Positions 7,570 through 13,471 of a stretch of 13,471 nucleotides of DNA are shown here, one piece after another. The notes under the pieces were generated by a model. It saw only the letters and a program-made list of their open reading frames with translations. It was not told where the DNA came from and did not search any database. The stretch spans positions 1-13,471 of the forward strand of contig JBAWVG010000038.1 of the NCBI GenBank assembly GCA_037147395.1. Reading direction: 5' to 3'. The number at the start of each line of letters is the position of its first letter. Position 1 is the first letter of the stretch. The position numbers and the translations under genes are program-made. This DNA comes from VFJL01 sp037147395 (GTDB taxonomy: Bacteria; Pseudomonadota; Gammaproteobacteria; Burkholderiales; Nitrosomonadaceae).

Positions 7570-8105
7570 GATCCTTCTTGCCTGGTGTTATTTTCAGGTT
7601 CGTTCCCGCACAGTAGCCGCGCATTGCGTGAGATTACTGAGAAGGACTGTAGCAGAACCAGCGAGTATCCGATCGGTAGTAGCGCCTTGAAGGCGAATCG
7701 ATAGGGTAGCCCCCCCGGATCAACCGACACCTCCTGGATCTGATAGGAGTAACTCACAAAATCGTAAGAACTGTAGAGGATCAGGCTGCACATGGGGATG
7801 ACAAATAGGATTGTGCCGAGGATGTCCACCACCGCTTTTGTGCGGGGGCTCATACGGCCATAAAGTACATCCACACGTACATTGGCATCCTCACGCATGG
7901 TGTAGGACGCCCCTAGTAGAAACATCGCAGCAAAGAGATGCCACTCCATCTCCTGCATGGCGATGGAGCCAGACGCAAAGGCGTACCGTGCAACAACATC
8001 TATGAATACCACGAGGATCATGGCCACACATAACCAACCGGACAGCCATCCGGATAGGCCGGACAGTCGGTTGATGCCGTGTTCAAATTTACGCAGGAGA
8101 CTCAT
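7566..8105 (-). CDS. dctQ: TRAP transporter small permease subunit DctQ
   Basis: This 179-residue protein has four hydrophobic segments (about residues 23-42, 53-70, 92-112 and 138-158). The family signature runs from QEMEWHLFAAMFLLGASYTM into REDANVRVDVLYGRMSPR and later VDPGGLPYRFAFKALLP, typical of small TRAP subunits paired with TakP-like receptors. It forms the membrane complex with DctM and docks the loaded binding protein. It is the first gene of the operon and overlaps dctM by 4 nt. The ATG at 8103-8105 has no visible Shine-Dalgarno, since the bases just upstream on this strand are C-rich (CACCCCCTCTTAG). The start is chosen because the protein begins in the usual place before the first membrane segment. 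Confidence 0.9.
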   Translation of the reverse strand: MSLLRKFEHGINRLSGLSGWLSGWLCVAMILVVFIDVVARYAFASGSIAMQEMEWHLFAAMFLLGASYTMREDANVRVDVLYGRMSPRTKAVVDILGTILFVIPMCSLILYSSYDFVSYSYQIQEVSVDPGGLPYRFAFKALLPIGYSLVLLQSFSVISRNARLLCGNEPENNTRQEGS

Positions 8106-8210
8106 CTAAGAGGGGGTGTCAGACGGGTGATGATGATCAATCGGGGATGGGTAGGACTTCGCACCCTGAAGGCCTGTCAGAGATCGTACGGGGCTGATTG
8201 AGTTGACCTC

Positions 8211-9569
8211 TTAGCCGCCGGCAACGGTCATCCGGTCTATCAATAGGGACCCACACTGCTTGGATCCTTGTACCAAGGTATCGTTACCCAGCGCACAGAT
8301 GCCGGGCAGCATATCCTTCAGGTTGCCTGCAATGGTAATCTCCTCGACCGGATGTTGGATCTCTCCGCCCTCAACCCAGTAGCCCGCAGCACCCCTAGAA
8401 TAATCTCCTGTGACAGAGTTCACCCCCTGCCCGAGCAGTTCAGTCACCAGCAGCCCCTTACCCATCCTCTTGAGGAGTTCTGAGAAGGGAACCGGAGCCC
8501 CGTTATCGAAGATCAGATTATGGCTGCCGCCTGCATTTCCAGTGGTACGCAGCCCGAGCTTACGGGCAGAGTAACTGCCGAGGAAGTAACCCTGAACTAC
8601 GCCATTCTCGACCACCTTCCGATCGACCGTGGTAACGCCCTCATCGTCGAATGCGCTGCTGGCAAGGCCTTTTTTGAGATGGGGCTTCTCTTGGATCTGG
8701 ATATCTGGTGAAAATACCTGCTTACCGACACTGTCCAGAAGGAATGACGATTTCCGGTAGAGGCTCCCCCCACTGATGGCCCCGACAAAGTGTCCTATTA
8801 GGCTGGAGGCGATGGGCGCTTCAAACAGAACCGGGACTTCGCAGGTGGCGATTTTTTTTGCGCCCAGCCGAGCGACGCTCCGTGATCCGGCCTTCTTGCC
8901 CACACTCTCTGCCGGATCCAAATCATTTGCGTTACGGGCTACGCTGTACCAGTAATCCCGCTGCATGCTGTCGTCGCGACCCGCGATGACAGCACAGCTG
9001 ATGCTATGACGGGAGGTCGGATAACCGCCCATGAATCCAAGGCTGTTGGCGTAAACAAACTGCGACTCACTCAGAGAGACGCTGCCCCCTTCAGAGTTGG
9101 TGATACGCTTATCGACTGCAAATGCGGCCGACTCACAGGCCTGTGCGAGCTGTATCGCGTGCTCCACCGGTAAGTCCCATGGGAAGTACAATTCCAAATC
9201 GGGGAATTTATTTGCGAGCAGACTCGCATCGGCCAAGCCCGCGCAGTCATCTGCGGCAGTGTATCTGGCGATGGAGAGTGCCGCCGACACGGTATCCCGT
9301 ACCGCCTGAGGGGAGAAGTCTGAGGTGCTGGCATTGCCGCGTTTCTGGCCGATATAAACGGTCACCGCCAATCCCTTGTCTCGGTTGTACTCAATCGTCT
9401 CGACTTCGCCCCGCCGTACCGTGACATTTTGACCAAAACCGTCCGACACCTCGGACTCGCAGGCGGTTGCACCGCCCTCTTTGGCGTAATTTAGAATATC
9501 TCGTGCGATTTGCTGGAGTGTTGAGTAGGGATAGGAGAATCGTACGGATGATGTGGCGATATCATTCAT
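8211..9569 (-). CDS. pmbA: Metalloprotease subunit PmbA (TldE)
   Basis: This 452-residue protein is close in length to the E. coli protein. PmbA/TldE is the partner of TldD; the heterodimer degrades unfolded peptides and trims modified peptides such as microcin B17, and in several bacteria it helps process antitoxins or RiPP leaders. Recognised family segments are GQNVTVRRGEVETIEYNRDKGLAVTVYIG near the N-terminus, SRHSISCAVIAGRDDSMQRDYWYS in the middle, and near the C-terminus GNAGGSHNLIF, LLGQGVNSVTGDYSRGAAGYWVE and EEITIAGNLKDML. As expected for PmbA, no HExxH metal site is present; that belongs to TldD, which is not in this window. The ATG at 9567-9569 has only a weak AAGG ahead of it. It is divergent from darP, an arrangement common in beta- and gammaproteobacteria, and ends 105 nt before dctQ. 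Confidence 0.95.
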   Translation of the reverse strand: MNDIATSSVRFSYPYSTLQQIARDILNYAKEGGATACESEVSDGFGQNVTVRRGEVETIEYNRDKGLAVTVYIGQKRGNASTSDFSPQAVRDTVSAALSIARYTAADDCAGLADASLLANKFPDLELYFPWDLPVEHAIQLAQACESAAFAVDKRITNSEGGSVSLSESQFVYANSLGFMGGYPTSRHSISCAVIAGRDDSMQRDYWYSVARNANDLDPAESVGKKAGSRSVARLGAKKIATCEVPVLFEAPIASSLIGHFVGAISGGSLYRKSSFLLDSVGKQVFSPDIQIQEKPHLKKGLASSAFDDEGVTTVDRKVVENGVVQGYFLGSYSARKLGLRTTGNAGGSHNLIFDNGAPVPFSELLKRMGKGLLVTELLGQGVNSVTGDYSRGAAGYWVEGGEIQHPVEEITIAGNLKDMLPGICALGNDTLVQGSKQCGSLLIDRMTVAGG

Positions 9570-9618
9570 GGGTTAGGCCTTACAGAAATTGCGTCATACC
9601 AAAAAACTATTGACCTCA

Positions 9619-9647
9619 TCTCCCGAGTCTCTGAAACGAACGGGAGA
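9619..9647. promoter_or_regulatory. Inverted repeat in the pmbA–darP intergenic region
   Basis: TCTCCCG (9619-9625) and CGGGAGA (9641-9647) are exact inverted repeats separated by 15 nt, in the middle of the 162-bp divergent spacer. The spacing (arm centres 22 nt apart, about two helical turns) would suit a dimeric DNA-binding protein; it could also fold as a hairpin in the pmbA leader. No protein is identified. Confidence 0.35.
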
Positions 9648-9731
9648 GGAAGGTTAACCAGTTCTCAATGGGGTTATGAGTGAAATGGCGCTATGATAGC
9701 AGCTTCTTAACACTGCATTAAACAGGCCTCC

Positions 9732-10271
9732 GTGCAAAATGACTTGAAAGACAACCCCGATCAAGATGCCTTGCCCAGCAAGACTCGGCGTAAGCAGGAG
9801 ATGCATGCTCTGCAGGATATCGGCGAGAAACTGGTAGAACTCAATTCTAAGCGATTGGCCGAGCTTAATTTGCCAGAGTCACTGATGGATGCCGTCACCG
9901 AAGCTAAGAGACTGCACAAGCATGAGGCCCGGCGGCGGCAGATGCAATTTATTGGTAGGTTGATGAGAGAAGTAGACTCGGCCCCAATTCAGGAAAAGTT
10001 TGCCGCATGGAGTAGCGTAAGCTTGCAACATACGGCATGGTTTCATCTGATGGAGCGATGGCGTGACCGTCTGATGGCGAGTGAGCAGGCACTTACCGAG
10101 CTTGGAGAGGATTATCCTGAGTCTGATCTGCAGCGCCTGCGAACACTCGTGCGCAACGCCCACAAAGAGAAGCTCGCTAACAAGCCCCCCAAAAGCTTTC
10201 GCGCGATATTTCAGGAGTTGCAGGTGATTATTCCGGAGACTCCTAACAAGGTCGACTCTACGGCTGAGTGA
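9732..10271 (+). CDS. darP: Ribosome maturation protein DarP (YjgA family, DUF615)
   Basis: This 179-residue, highly charged, mostly helical protein matches the YjgA/DarP family. Diagnostic stretches are SKTRRKQEMHALQDIGEKLVEL near the N-terminus, EAKRLHKHEARRRQMQFIGRLMRE in the middle, and LRTLVRNAHKEKLANKPPKSFRAIFQEL at the C-terminus. In E. coli DarP binds late 50S precursor particles and helps the peptidyl transferase centre mature. The chosen start is GTG at 9732 without a convincing Shine-Dalgarno; a TTG at 9744 in the same frame is possible and would remove four residues. The divergent partner pmbA is the usual neighbour. The downstream esterase gene begins 46 nt after the stop and may be cotranscribed. 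Confidence 0.94.
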   Translation: MQNDLKDNPDQDALPSKTRRKQEMHALQDIGEKLVELNSKRLAELNLPESLMDAVTEAKRLHKHEARRRQMQFIGRLMREVDSAPIQEKFAAWSSVSLQHTAWFHLMERWRDRLMASEQALTELGEDYPESDLQRLRTLVRNAHKEKLANKPPKSFRAIFQELQVIIPETPNKVDSTAE

Positions 10272-10274
10272 ACT

Positions 10275-10290
10275 GGGTCGTGATAGACCC
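10275..10290 (+). promoter_or_regulatory. Short hairpin between darP and the esterase gene
   Basis: GGGTC (10275-10279), a 6-nt loop and GACCC (10286-10290) form a 5-bp GC-rich stem directly after the darP stop. It is followed by TAACC and not by a T-run, so it is not a standard intrinsic terminator; it could act as an mRNA processing or stability element. Confidence 0.25.
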
Positions 10291-10317
10291 TAACCAAATC
10301 AAAATTCACGATTATCT

Positions 10318-10998
10318 ATGACCGCTACTCAGAACACTCCGCTGCCCACTATCGAGATTGAAAGGGGGAGCAACCCGACCCACACCATTCTATGGATGCA
10401 TGGACTCGGTGCGGATGGGAATGACTTTGTGCCGATCATAGACGAGCTTGCCCTCCCGTCAGATATCAGTGTGCGCTTTGTGTTTCCCCATGCGCCTATG
10501 CGGGCGGTCACCATCAATAAAGGTTTTGTGATGAGGGCATGGTATGACGTGCTCGAACTGAGCTTTAACCGAGCTGAGGATGAGGAAGGCTTACGCGATT
10601 CTCAGCGAGCAATTGAGTTCTTGCTTGAGCGGGAGAGGCGGCGTGGGGTCATGCCGGGACGGATCGTTCTGGCGGGCTTTTCCCAAGGGGGTGCCATGGC
10701 CTTGCAAACGGGTTTGCGCTACCCAGAAAAGCTTGCTGGCATTATGGCTCTGTCGTGCTACCTCCCAATGCGACAGTCCCTCGCAACAGAATCTCATTGT
10801 GCCAACTTTAGTACGGCGATCTTTATGGCGCACGGCAACCTCGATTCAGTTGTCCCGATGTCGTTAGCGACTGCATCGAGGAAGATGTTGCTTGAATCGG
10901 GTTATGCAGTTGAGTGGCACGATTATCCGATGGCACACTCTGTCTGTGCGGATGAGATGGCCGATATCAGCTCATGGCTACAGAGGGTTCTGGTATAG
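10318..10998 (+). CDS. Alpha/beta-hydrolase carboxylesterase (phospholipase/carboxylesterase family)
   Basis: This 226-residue cytoplasmic serine hydrolase has no signal peptide. The oxyanion-hole region is LWMHGLGADGNDF (residues 25-37), the nucleophile is Ser122 in the elbow GFSQGG, and the remaining triad residues are Asp176 (HGNLDSVVP) and His207 (YPMAHSVC). FPHAP (56-60) and MRAWYD (72-77) are also typical of this group, which includes Pseudomonas EstB-like carboxylesterases and the acyl-protein thioesterases. It should hydrolyse short-chain esters or thioesters; the natural substrate is unknown. The ATG at 10318 has no visible Shine-Dalgarno, but the protein starts at the normal distance before the first strand. 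It follows darP in the same direction by 46 nt. All catalytic residues are present. Confidence 0.92.
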   Translation: MTATQNTPLPTIEIERGSNPTHTILWMHGLGADGNDFVPIIDELALPSDISVRFVFPHAPMRAVTINKGFVMRAWYDVLELSFNRAEDEEGLRDSQRAIEFLLERERRRGVMPGRIVLAGFSQGGAMALQTGLRYPEKLAGIMALSCYLPMRQSLATESHCANFSTAIFMAHGNLDSVVPMSLATASRKMLLESGYAVEWHDYPMAHSVCADEMADISSWLQRVLV

Positions 10999-11009
10999 CT
11001 CTAATACCA
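10991..11009 (+). promoter_or_regulatory. Dyad overlapping the esterase stop codon
   Basis: TGGTAT (10991-10996), a 7-nt loop and ATACCA (11004-11009) are perfect inverted repeats that span the TAG stop at 10996-10998. The next bases are TTCTCGGGGG, not a T-tract, so a role as terminator is weak. Confidence 0.25.
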
Positions 11010-11300
11010 TTCTCGGGGGGGCGTTATCTTAAAAGAAATGGGTGTCAAGTTACTCTCGAGGGGCGGTCTTCACGAATTCTCTACAACCGCGCGACACTTT
11101 CCTCACGATGAATATGTTAGTTTGGATAGCATGGCACGATCTCTCGGAGGGTAGGGATGGTCAATATCATTCGCTATACTGAGTTAGTAAGCGGTATCGA
11201 TCACCTGCTTAGAGTTTCGTTTCAGACTTGATTCACCCCGGCTTGCAGCCCTGTTAACGGCTGATTTGTAATGTTTAGCACCAGGAGAGGAGAGCTCGCG
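10999..11300. other. Noncoding region upstream of the receiver/kinase pair
   Basis: About 300 bp without a supported gene. It holds a -10-like TATACT at 11175-11180 without a good -35 element, a GGCGGTCT octamer at 11062-11069 that recurs downstream of the kinase, a small hairpin CAGCC-(8 nt)-GGCTG at 11246-11263, and the receiver gene's ribosome binding site at 11283-11292. A 24-codon ORF at 11108-11182 has no ribosome binding site and was not called. Confidence 0.5.
11283..11292 (+). promoter_or_regulatory. Shine-Dalgarno region AGGAGAGGAG
   Basis: AGGAGAGGAG ends 8 nt before the ATG at 11301 and decides that start over the in-frame ATG at 11271, which would place this site inside the coding sequence. 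Confidence 0.75.
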
Positions 11301-11693
11301 ATGCATCGAATTGCCCATGTCGAAGATGACTCAGATATCAGAGATACTGTAAGCCGCATCTTGACTGTTGCTGGATATACGGTCGACAGTTATGAAACGC
11401 ATAGTGATTTTATAAAGTCACTTGATGATGCCAACCTTCCCGATCTGGCCATCCTCGACGTGATGGTGGAGTCAATGGACGCGGGCTTGGATACCTATGA
11501 AGAGATGCGAAAACGCTTTCCGGGGATTCGTATAATATTTCTGACCTCTTTGGGAGAGATGATTCTCCCCTACTTTAGTGGAGAGTCTCACGACTGGGTC
11601 TGTATCGTTGAAAAGCCGGTCGAGCCTGAGAGTTTATTAGCAATTATTCGTAGCAGACTAGACTCCACCAAAGCTGAGACCAGTCCAGCCTAG
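11301..11693 (+). CDS. Stand-alone response regulator receiver domain protein
   Basis: This 130-residue protein consists of one CheY-like receiver domain. The acidic pair is Asp9-Asp10 (HVEDDSD), the phosphorylation site is Asp53 in AILDVMV, the switch Thr is Thr82 (FLTSL), and the conserved Lys is Lys105 in VEKPV. About ten residues follow the last helix (DSTKAETSPA), so no DNA-binding or enzymatic output domain is attached. The start at 11301 is set by a strong ribosome binding site. The histidine kinase gene starts 11 nt after the stop, so the two are almost certainly an operon and a phosphotransfer pair. An output-less receiver may act through protein contact, as a phosphate sink, or as an intermediate in a phosphorelay; the sequence does not say which. 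Its insertion-like segment VESMDAGLDTYEEM after the phospho-Asp is a little longer than in CheY. Confidence 0.9.
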   Translation: MHRIAHVEDDSDIRDTVSRILTVAGYTVDSYETHSDFIKSLDDANLPDLAILDVMVESMDAGLDTYEEMRKRFPGIRIIFLTSLGEMILPYFSGESHDWVCIVEKPVEPESLLAIIRSRLDSTKAETSPA

Positions 11694-11704
11694 AGAGTCT
11701 GATT

Positions 11705-13177
11705 ATGGCGGATGCTGATTTTTCCTGGGAGGCTCCCCAGAACCGCTTCCCCGCACCGGGTACTGGAGAGGGCAGCCAGAAGCTGAGTGATGAGGTCTTG
11801 GTTGGGAATGCCCGTTGGTTTATCGTTTTCCGTTGGGTGACCATTGGTGCGCTCCTTCTCTTCCAGCTGCTGGCAATCATTTTTTCGGACATACTGACCC
11901 AGATTGGCATTACTCATCAGCAAGGATGGCCGATTGTCGTCATCATCGTATTGTTTGCGGCCAATGTTACTTATATCTATGCATTAGATTCACGCCGATC
12001 GACCAAATATAACTCTCCTTCAATAAATATCTGGTGCCAGATCATTGTTGATCTGCTGTGCCTCTCCATTGTCGTGCACTATGTTGGCAGCATAGCGACC
12101 CCCGCTCCATTTTTCTATGTGTTGCATATCGCCTTATCATGTATCTTCTTCTCGACTAGAGAGAGTTTGATCGTCACGCTCTTGGTCTGTGCCATGTATA
12201 CGATCATTCTCCTGATCGAGAACTCTATGTTCTATCAATTATTCCTTGAGGTACCGGCAGACCCGCATGCAGTACCGGGAGAGATGTTGGAGAGCAAGGC
12301 CCTTCTGTGGATGTTCACACTGAATACGCTTTTTATTGTTGTCTGGTATGTCGTTTCACGACTGACGATTGTCGTGAGAACTCATGAGCGTGATCTCGTG
12401 GGCGCTTACGAACGGATCACCGTGGGGCAAGTAGAAAAGGACCAGTATGCTGTTCTGATGACTCATCAGCTTAAGGCTCCACTCGATGCCATTCGAAGCA
12501 AGATCAATCTGATAAAGGGGGGCTATTGCGGGGAGACCTCCCTCGAGATAAAGGACGTTCTCTCAAAGATTGATAGCCGCGCTTCAGGCATGGCGAGTTT
12601 GATTATGGACGTTCTTAGGCTCGAACGTCTAAAAGCGGCTGCTCGCAGTACCAATACCCGTGAGAATGTCAGTATTGAATCGGTGGTTTGTAAGTGTATT
12701 GATAAGCTGACGACACTTGCTGAATCGCGGAAGATCAAGATGAGTCTGTCGATGCAAGACTTTCTTGCTGAGGGGATCCCTGATCAGTTTGAGATACTCT
12801 TCGAGAACATCATCTTGAACGCAATTGTCTACTCTCATGAAGGGGCGTCAGTGGAGATCGCTTCGGCTATCGATACACAGAATTCTTCGGCGACCGTGAT
12901 GATTGTCGATCATGGGATTGGGATTGCAGATAAAGATCTGCCGCATATTTTTGATGAGTATTTCTACACTCCCAAGGCGGTAATTCACAATAGGGCGTCA
13001 AGCGGAATAGGCTTGTCGATCGTTAAGACTGTGGCGGAAAATAATAAGCTCCACATAAAGGTCTCAAGCGAGCCAGGTGTAGGTACGACATTTTTTATTA
13101 CGTTCTATGGGGTGAACCTGCAGATACTGAGCGCGGAGCCTGATCAAGAGGCCTCTGAAGTGGGGGCCAAACCCTAA
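11705..13177 (+). CDS. Membrane sensor histidine kinase with six-helix RegB-like sensor region
   Basis: This is a 490-residue kinase. An N-terminal cytoplasmic tail (1-37) precedes about six hydrophobic segments (about 38-60, 73-94, 109-126, 133-150, 153-171, 200-221). The arrangement, the R-W-x-x-x-x-R-W entry (ARWFIVFRW) and the loop VGSIATPAPF between segments 3 and 4 recall RegB/PrrB kinases, whose quinone-binding loop is GGxxNPF; here that loop is degenerate (G128-S-I-A-T-P133). A dimerisation helix follows with the phospho-accepting His254 in THQLKAP. The ATPase domain is complete: N-box with Asn368 and Asn372 (FENIILNAIVYS), G1 box DHGIGIAD (402-409) and G2 box SGIGLSIV (433-440). There is no obvious extracytoplasmic sensor domain, so the signal is probably sensed in or near the membrane. 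It is paired with the output-less receiver gene just upstream. RegB homology is inferred from topology and short motifs only. Confidence 0.92.
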   Translation: MADADFSWEAPQNRFPAPGTGEGSQKLSDEVLVGNARWFIVFRWVTIGALLLFQLLAIIFSDILTQIGITHQQGWPIVVIIVLFAANVTYIYALDSRRSTKYNSPSINIWCQIIVDLLCLSIVVHYVGSIATPAPFFYVLHIALSCIFFSTRESLIVTLLVCAMYTIILLIENSMFYQLFLEVPADPHAVPGEMLESKALLWMFTLNTLFIVVWYVVSRLTIVVRTHERDLVGAYERITVGQVEKDQYAVLMTHQLKAPLDAIRSKINLIKGGYCGETSLEIKDVLSKIDSRASGMASLIMDVLRLERLKAAARSTNTRENVSIESVVCKCIDKLTTLAESRKIKMSLSMQDFLAEGIPDQFEILFENIILNAIVYSHEGASVEIASAIDTQNSSATVMIVDHGIGIADKDLPHIFDEYFYTPKAVIHNRASSGIGLSIVKTVAENNKLHIKVSSEPGVGTTFFITFYGVNLQILSAEPDQEASEVGAKP

Positions 13178-13251
13178 AGTATTCTGGCGGCCCCTAAACT
13201 TCTCGAATCCTTGGATCTGCGTGATAGATTGAGGCTCCACCATCCCCCTCC

Positions 13252-13267
13252 GCCGTATCGATACGGC
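13252..13267. repeat. Perfect 16-bp palindrome
   Basis: GCCGTATCGATACGGC reads identically on both strands. It lies 75 bp after the kinase stop. It could be an operator for a dimeric regulator or, as RNA, a hairpin with a minimal loop; no T-run follows, so it is not a typical terminator. Confidence 0.45.
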
Positions 13268-13295
13268 CTTAGTAGGGCCATCCCATATTGTGTCA

Positions 13296-13325
13296 GCGGT
13301 CTCAGTTACGTGCTGGCGGTCTGAG
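13296..13325 (+). repeat. Direct repeat GCGGTCT[C/G]AG, 20-bp period
   Basis: GCGGTCTCAG at 13296-13305 and GCGGTCTGAG at 13316-13325 differ at one base and are spaced by 20 bp, close to two helical turns. A GGCGGTCT copy also occurs at 11062-11069 upstream of the receiver gene. This pattern suits tandem binding of a regulator but could be chance. Confidence 0.35.
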
Positions 13326-13347
13326 CTGTACTAGAGCCCCCCCTTTG

Positions 13348-13397
13348 ACCGATAAAAGAATTTTTCGAACAGAATGCTTGATTCTGTCGCGATCGGT
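13348..13397. promoter_or_regulatory. Nested inverted repeats upstream of a TATAAT box
   Basis: The inner arms ACAGAAT (13369-13375) and ATTCTGT (13381-13387) match exactly around a 5-nt centre. The outer arms ACCGAT (13348-13353) and ATCGGT (13392-13397) also match exactly. The element ends 10 nt before TATAAT at 13408-13413, so a bound protein would cover the -35 region of a rightward promoter. Confidence 0.4.
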
Positions 13398-13407
13398 GAA
13401 TCGTGCC

Positions 13408-13413
13408 TATAAT
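13408..13413 (+). promoter_or_regulatory. Candidate -10 box TATAAT
   Basis: This is an exact consensus -10 hexamer in an AT-rich stretch. No -35-like hexamer lies at 16-18 nt (TTGATT at 13378 is 24 nt away), which would fit an activator-dependent promoter if it is one. The target gene would lie beyond the window. Confidence 0.35.
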
Positions 13414-13471
13414 TAATTCTATATAGTCTTTTGCTGACTATCTCCCATTTTTAGAACACAAATATCTTATA

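Larger units (their letters stand above)
13178..13471. other. Noncoding, dyad-rich region at the right edge
   Basis: These 294 bp hold no supported gene and are notably structured. They contain a perfect 16-bp palindrome (13252-13267), a direct repeat of GCGGTCTnAG with 20-bp spacing (13296-13305 and 13316-13325), an inverted repeat ACAGAAT-GCTTG-ATTCTGT (13369-13387) nested inside a wider ACCGAT/ATCGGT pair (13348-13353 with 13392-13397), a consensus -10 hexamer TATAAT at 13408-13413, and a hairpin ATAGTC-(7 nt)-GACTAT (13423-13441). The AT content rises sharply after about 13350. It is probably the promoter region of a rightward gene beyond the window. Confidence 0.5.

Noticed and set aside
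9692..9697. TATGAT as the darP promoter
   Set aside because: No -35 element at usable spacing; a single hexamer is too common to call.
11175..11180. TATACT as the receiver/kinase promoter
   Set aside because: Good -10 match, but no -35-like hexamer at 16-18 nt, so it is mentioned only within the intergenic entry.
11108..11182. 24-codon ORF in the gap before the receiver gene
   Set aside because: No ribosome binding site, no recognisable motif, and its length is expected by chance.
11271..11300. Earlier ATG for the receiver protein
   Set aside because: The strong AGGAGAGGAG site would then be inside the gene; the ATG at 11301 is correctly spaced from it and gives the usual short receiver N-terminus.
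1..13471. tRNA, rRNA, CRISPR array, insertion sequence or prophage signals
   Set aside because: Looked for on both strands; no spaced direct repeats, transposase, integrase or RNA gene was recognised.

Overview
The window looks like a piece of a proteobacterial chromosome, most likely a gamma- or betaproteobacterium. The evidence is the divergent pmbA / darP (yjgA) pair, a hopanoid-type hpnA, a DctPQM-type TRAP transporter and a GAF–HD-GYP cyclic-di-GMP phosphodiesterase. The taxonomic call is inference from gene content; there is no rRNA or other decisive marker. Ten genes are complete and one is cut by the left edge. I saw no mobile element, CRISPR array, tRNA or rRNA.

Layout. (1) 1-1893 (+): C-terminal half of urea carboxylase, ending in an intact biotin-attachment domain. 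It converges on (2) a small conserved lipoprotein of unknown function, 1905-2447 (-). (3) 2756-3901 (+): a soluble GAF–HD-GYP protein with a complete metal-binding motif set. (4) 3902-4122: a structured leader containing two possible Shine-Dalgarno-masking hairpins and a 7-codon ORF, followed by hpnA (4123-5142, TTG start). (5) 5164-8105 (-): a TRAP transporter operon in the order dctQ–dctM–dctP, with a substrate-binding protein resembling the 2-oxo-acid-binding TakP type. (6) 8211-9569 (-): pmbA (tldE), divergent from (7) 9732-10271 (+): darP, followed by (8) 10318-10998 (+): a serine carboxylesterase. (9) 11301-11693 and 11705-13177 (+): a stand-alone receiver domain 11 nt ahead of a membrane histidine kinase. 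The kinase's membrane domain recalls RegB/PrrB, but the receiver has no DNA-binding output. (10) 13178-13471: noncoding and rich in dyads and short repeats, probably the regulatory region of a gene beyond the right edge.

How it fits together. The genes are mostly independent housekeeping and accessory functions: nitrogen from urea, organic acid uptake, hopanoid lipid synthesis, peptide processing, ribosome assembly and signalling. They do not form one pathway. I found no clearly new multi-gene system. The items most worth a second look are the hpnA leader, the output-less receiver/kinase pair, and the dyad-rich region at the right edge.
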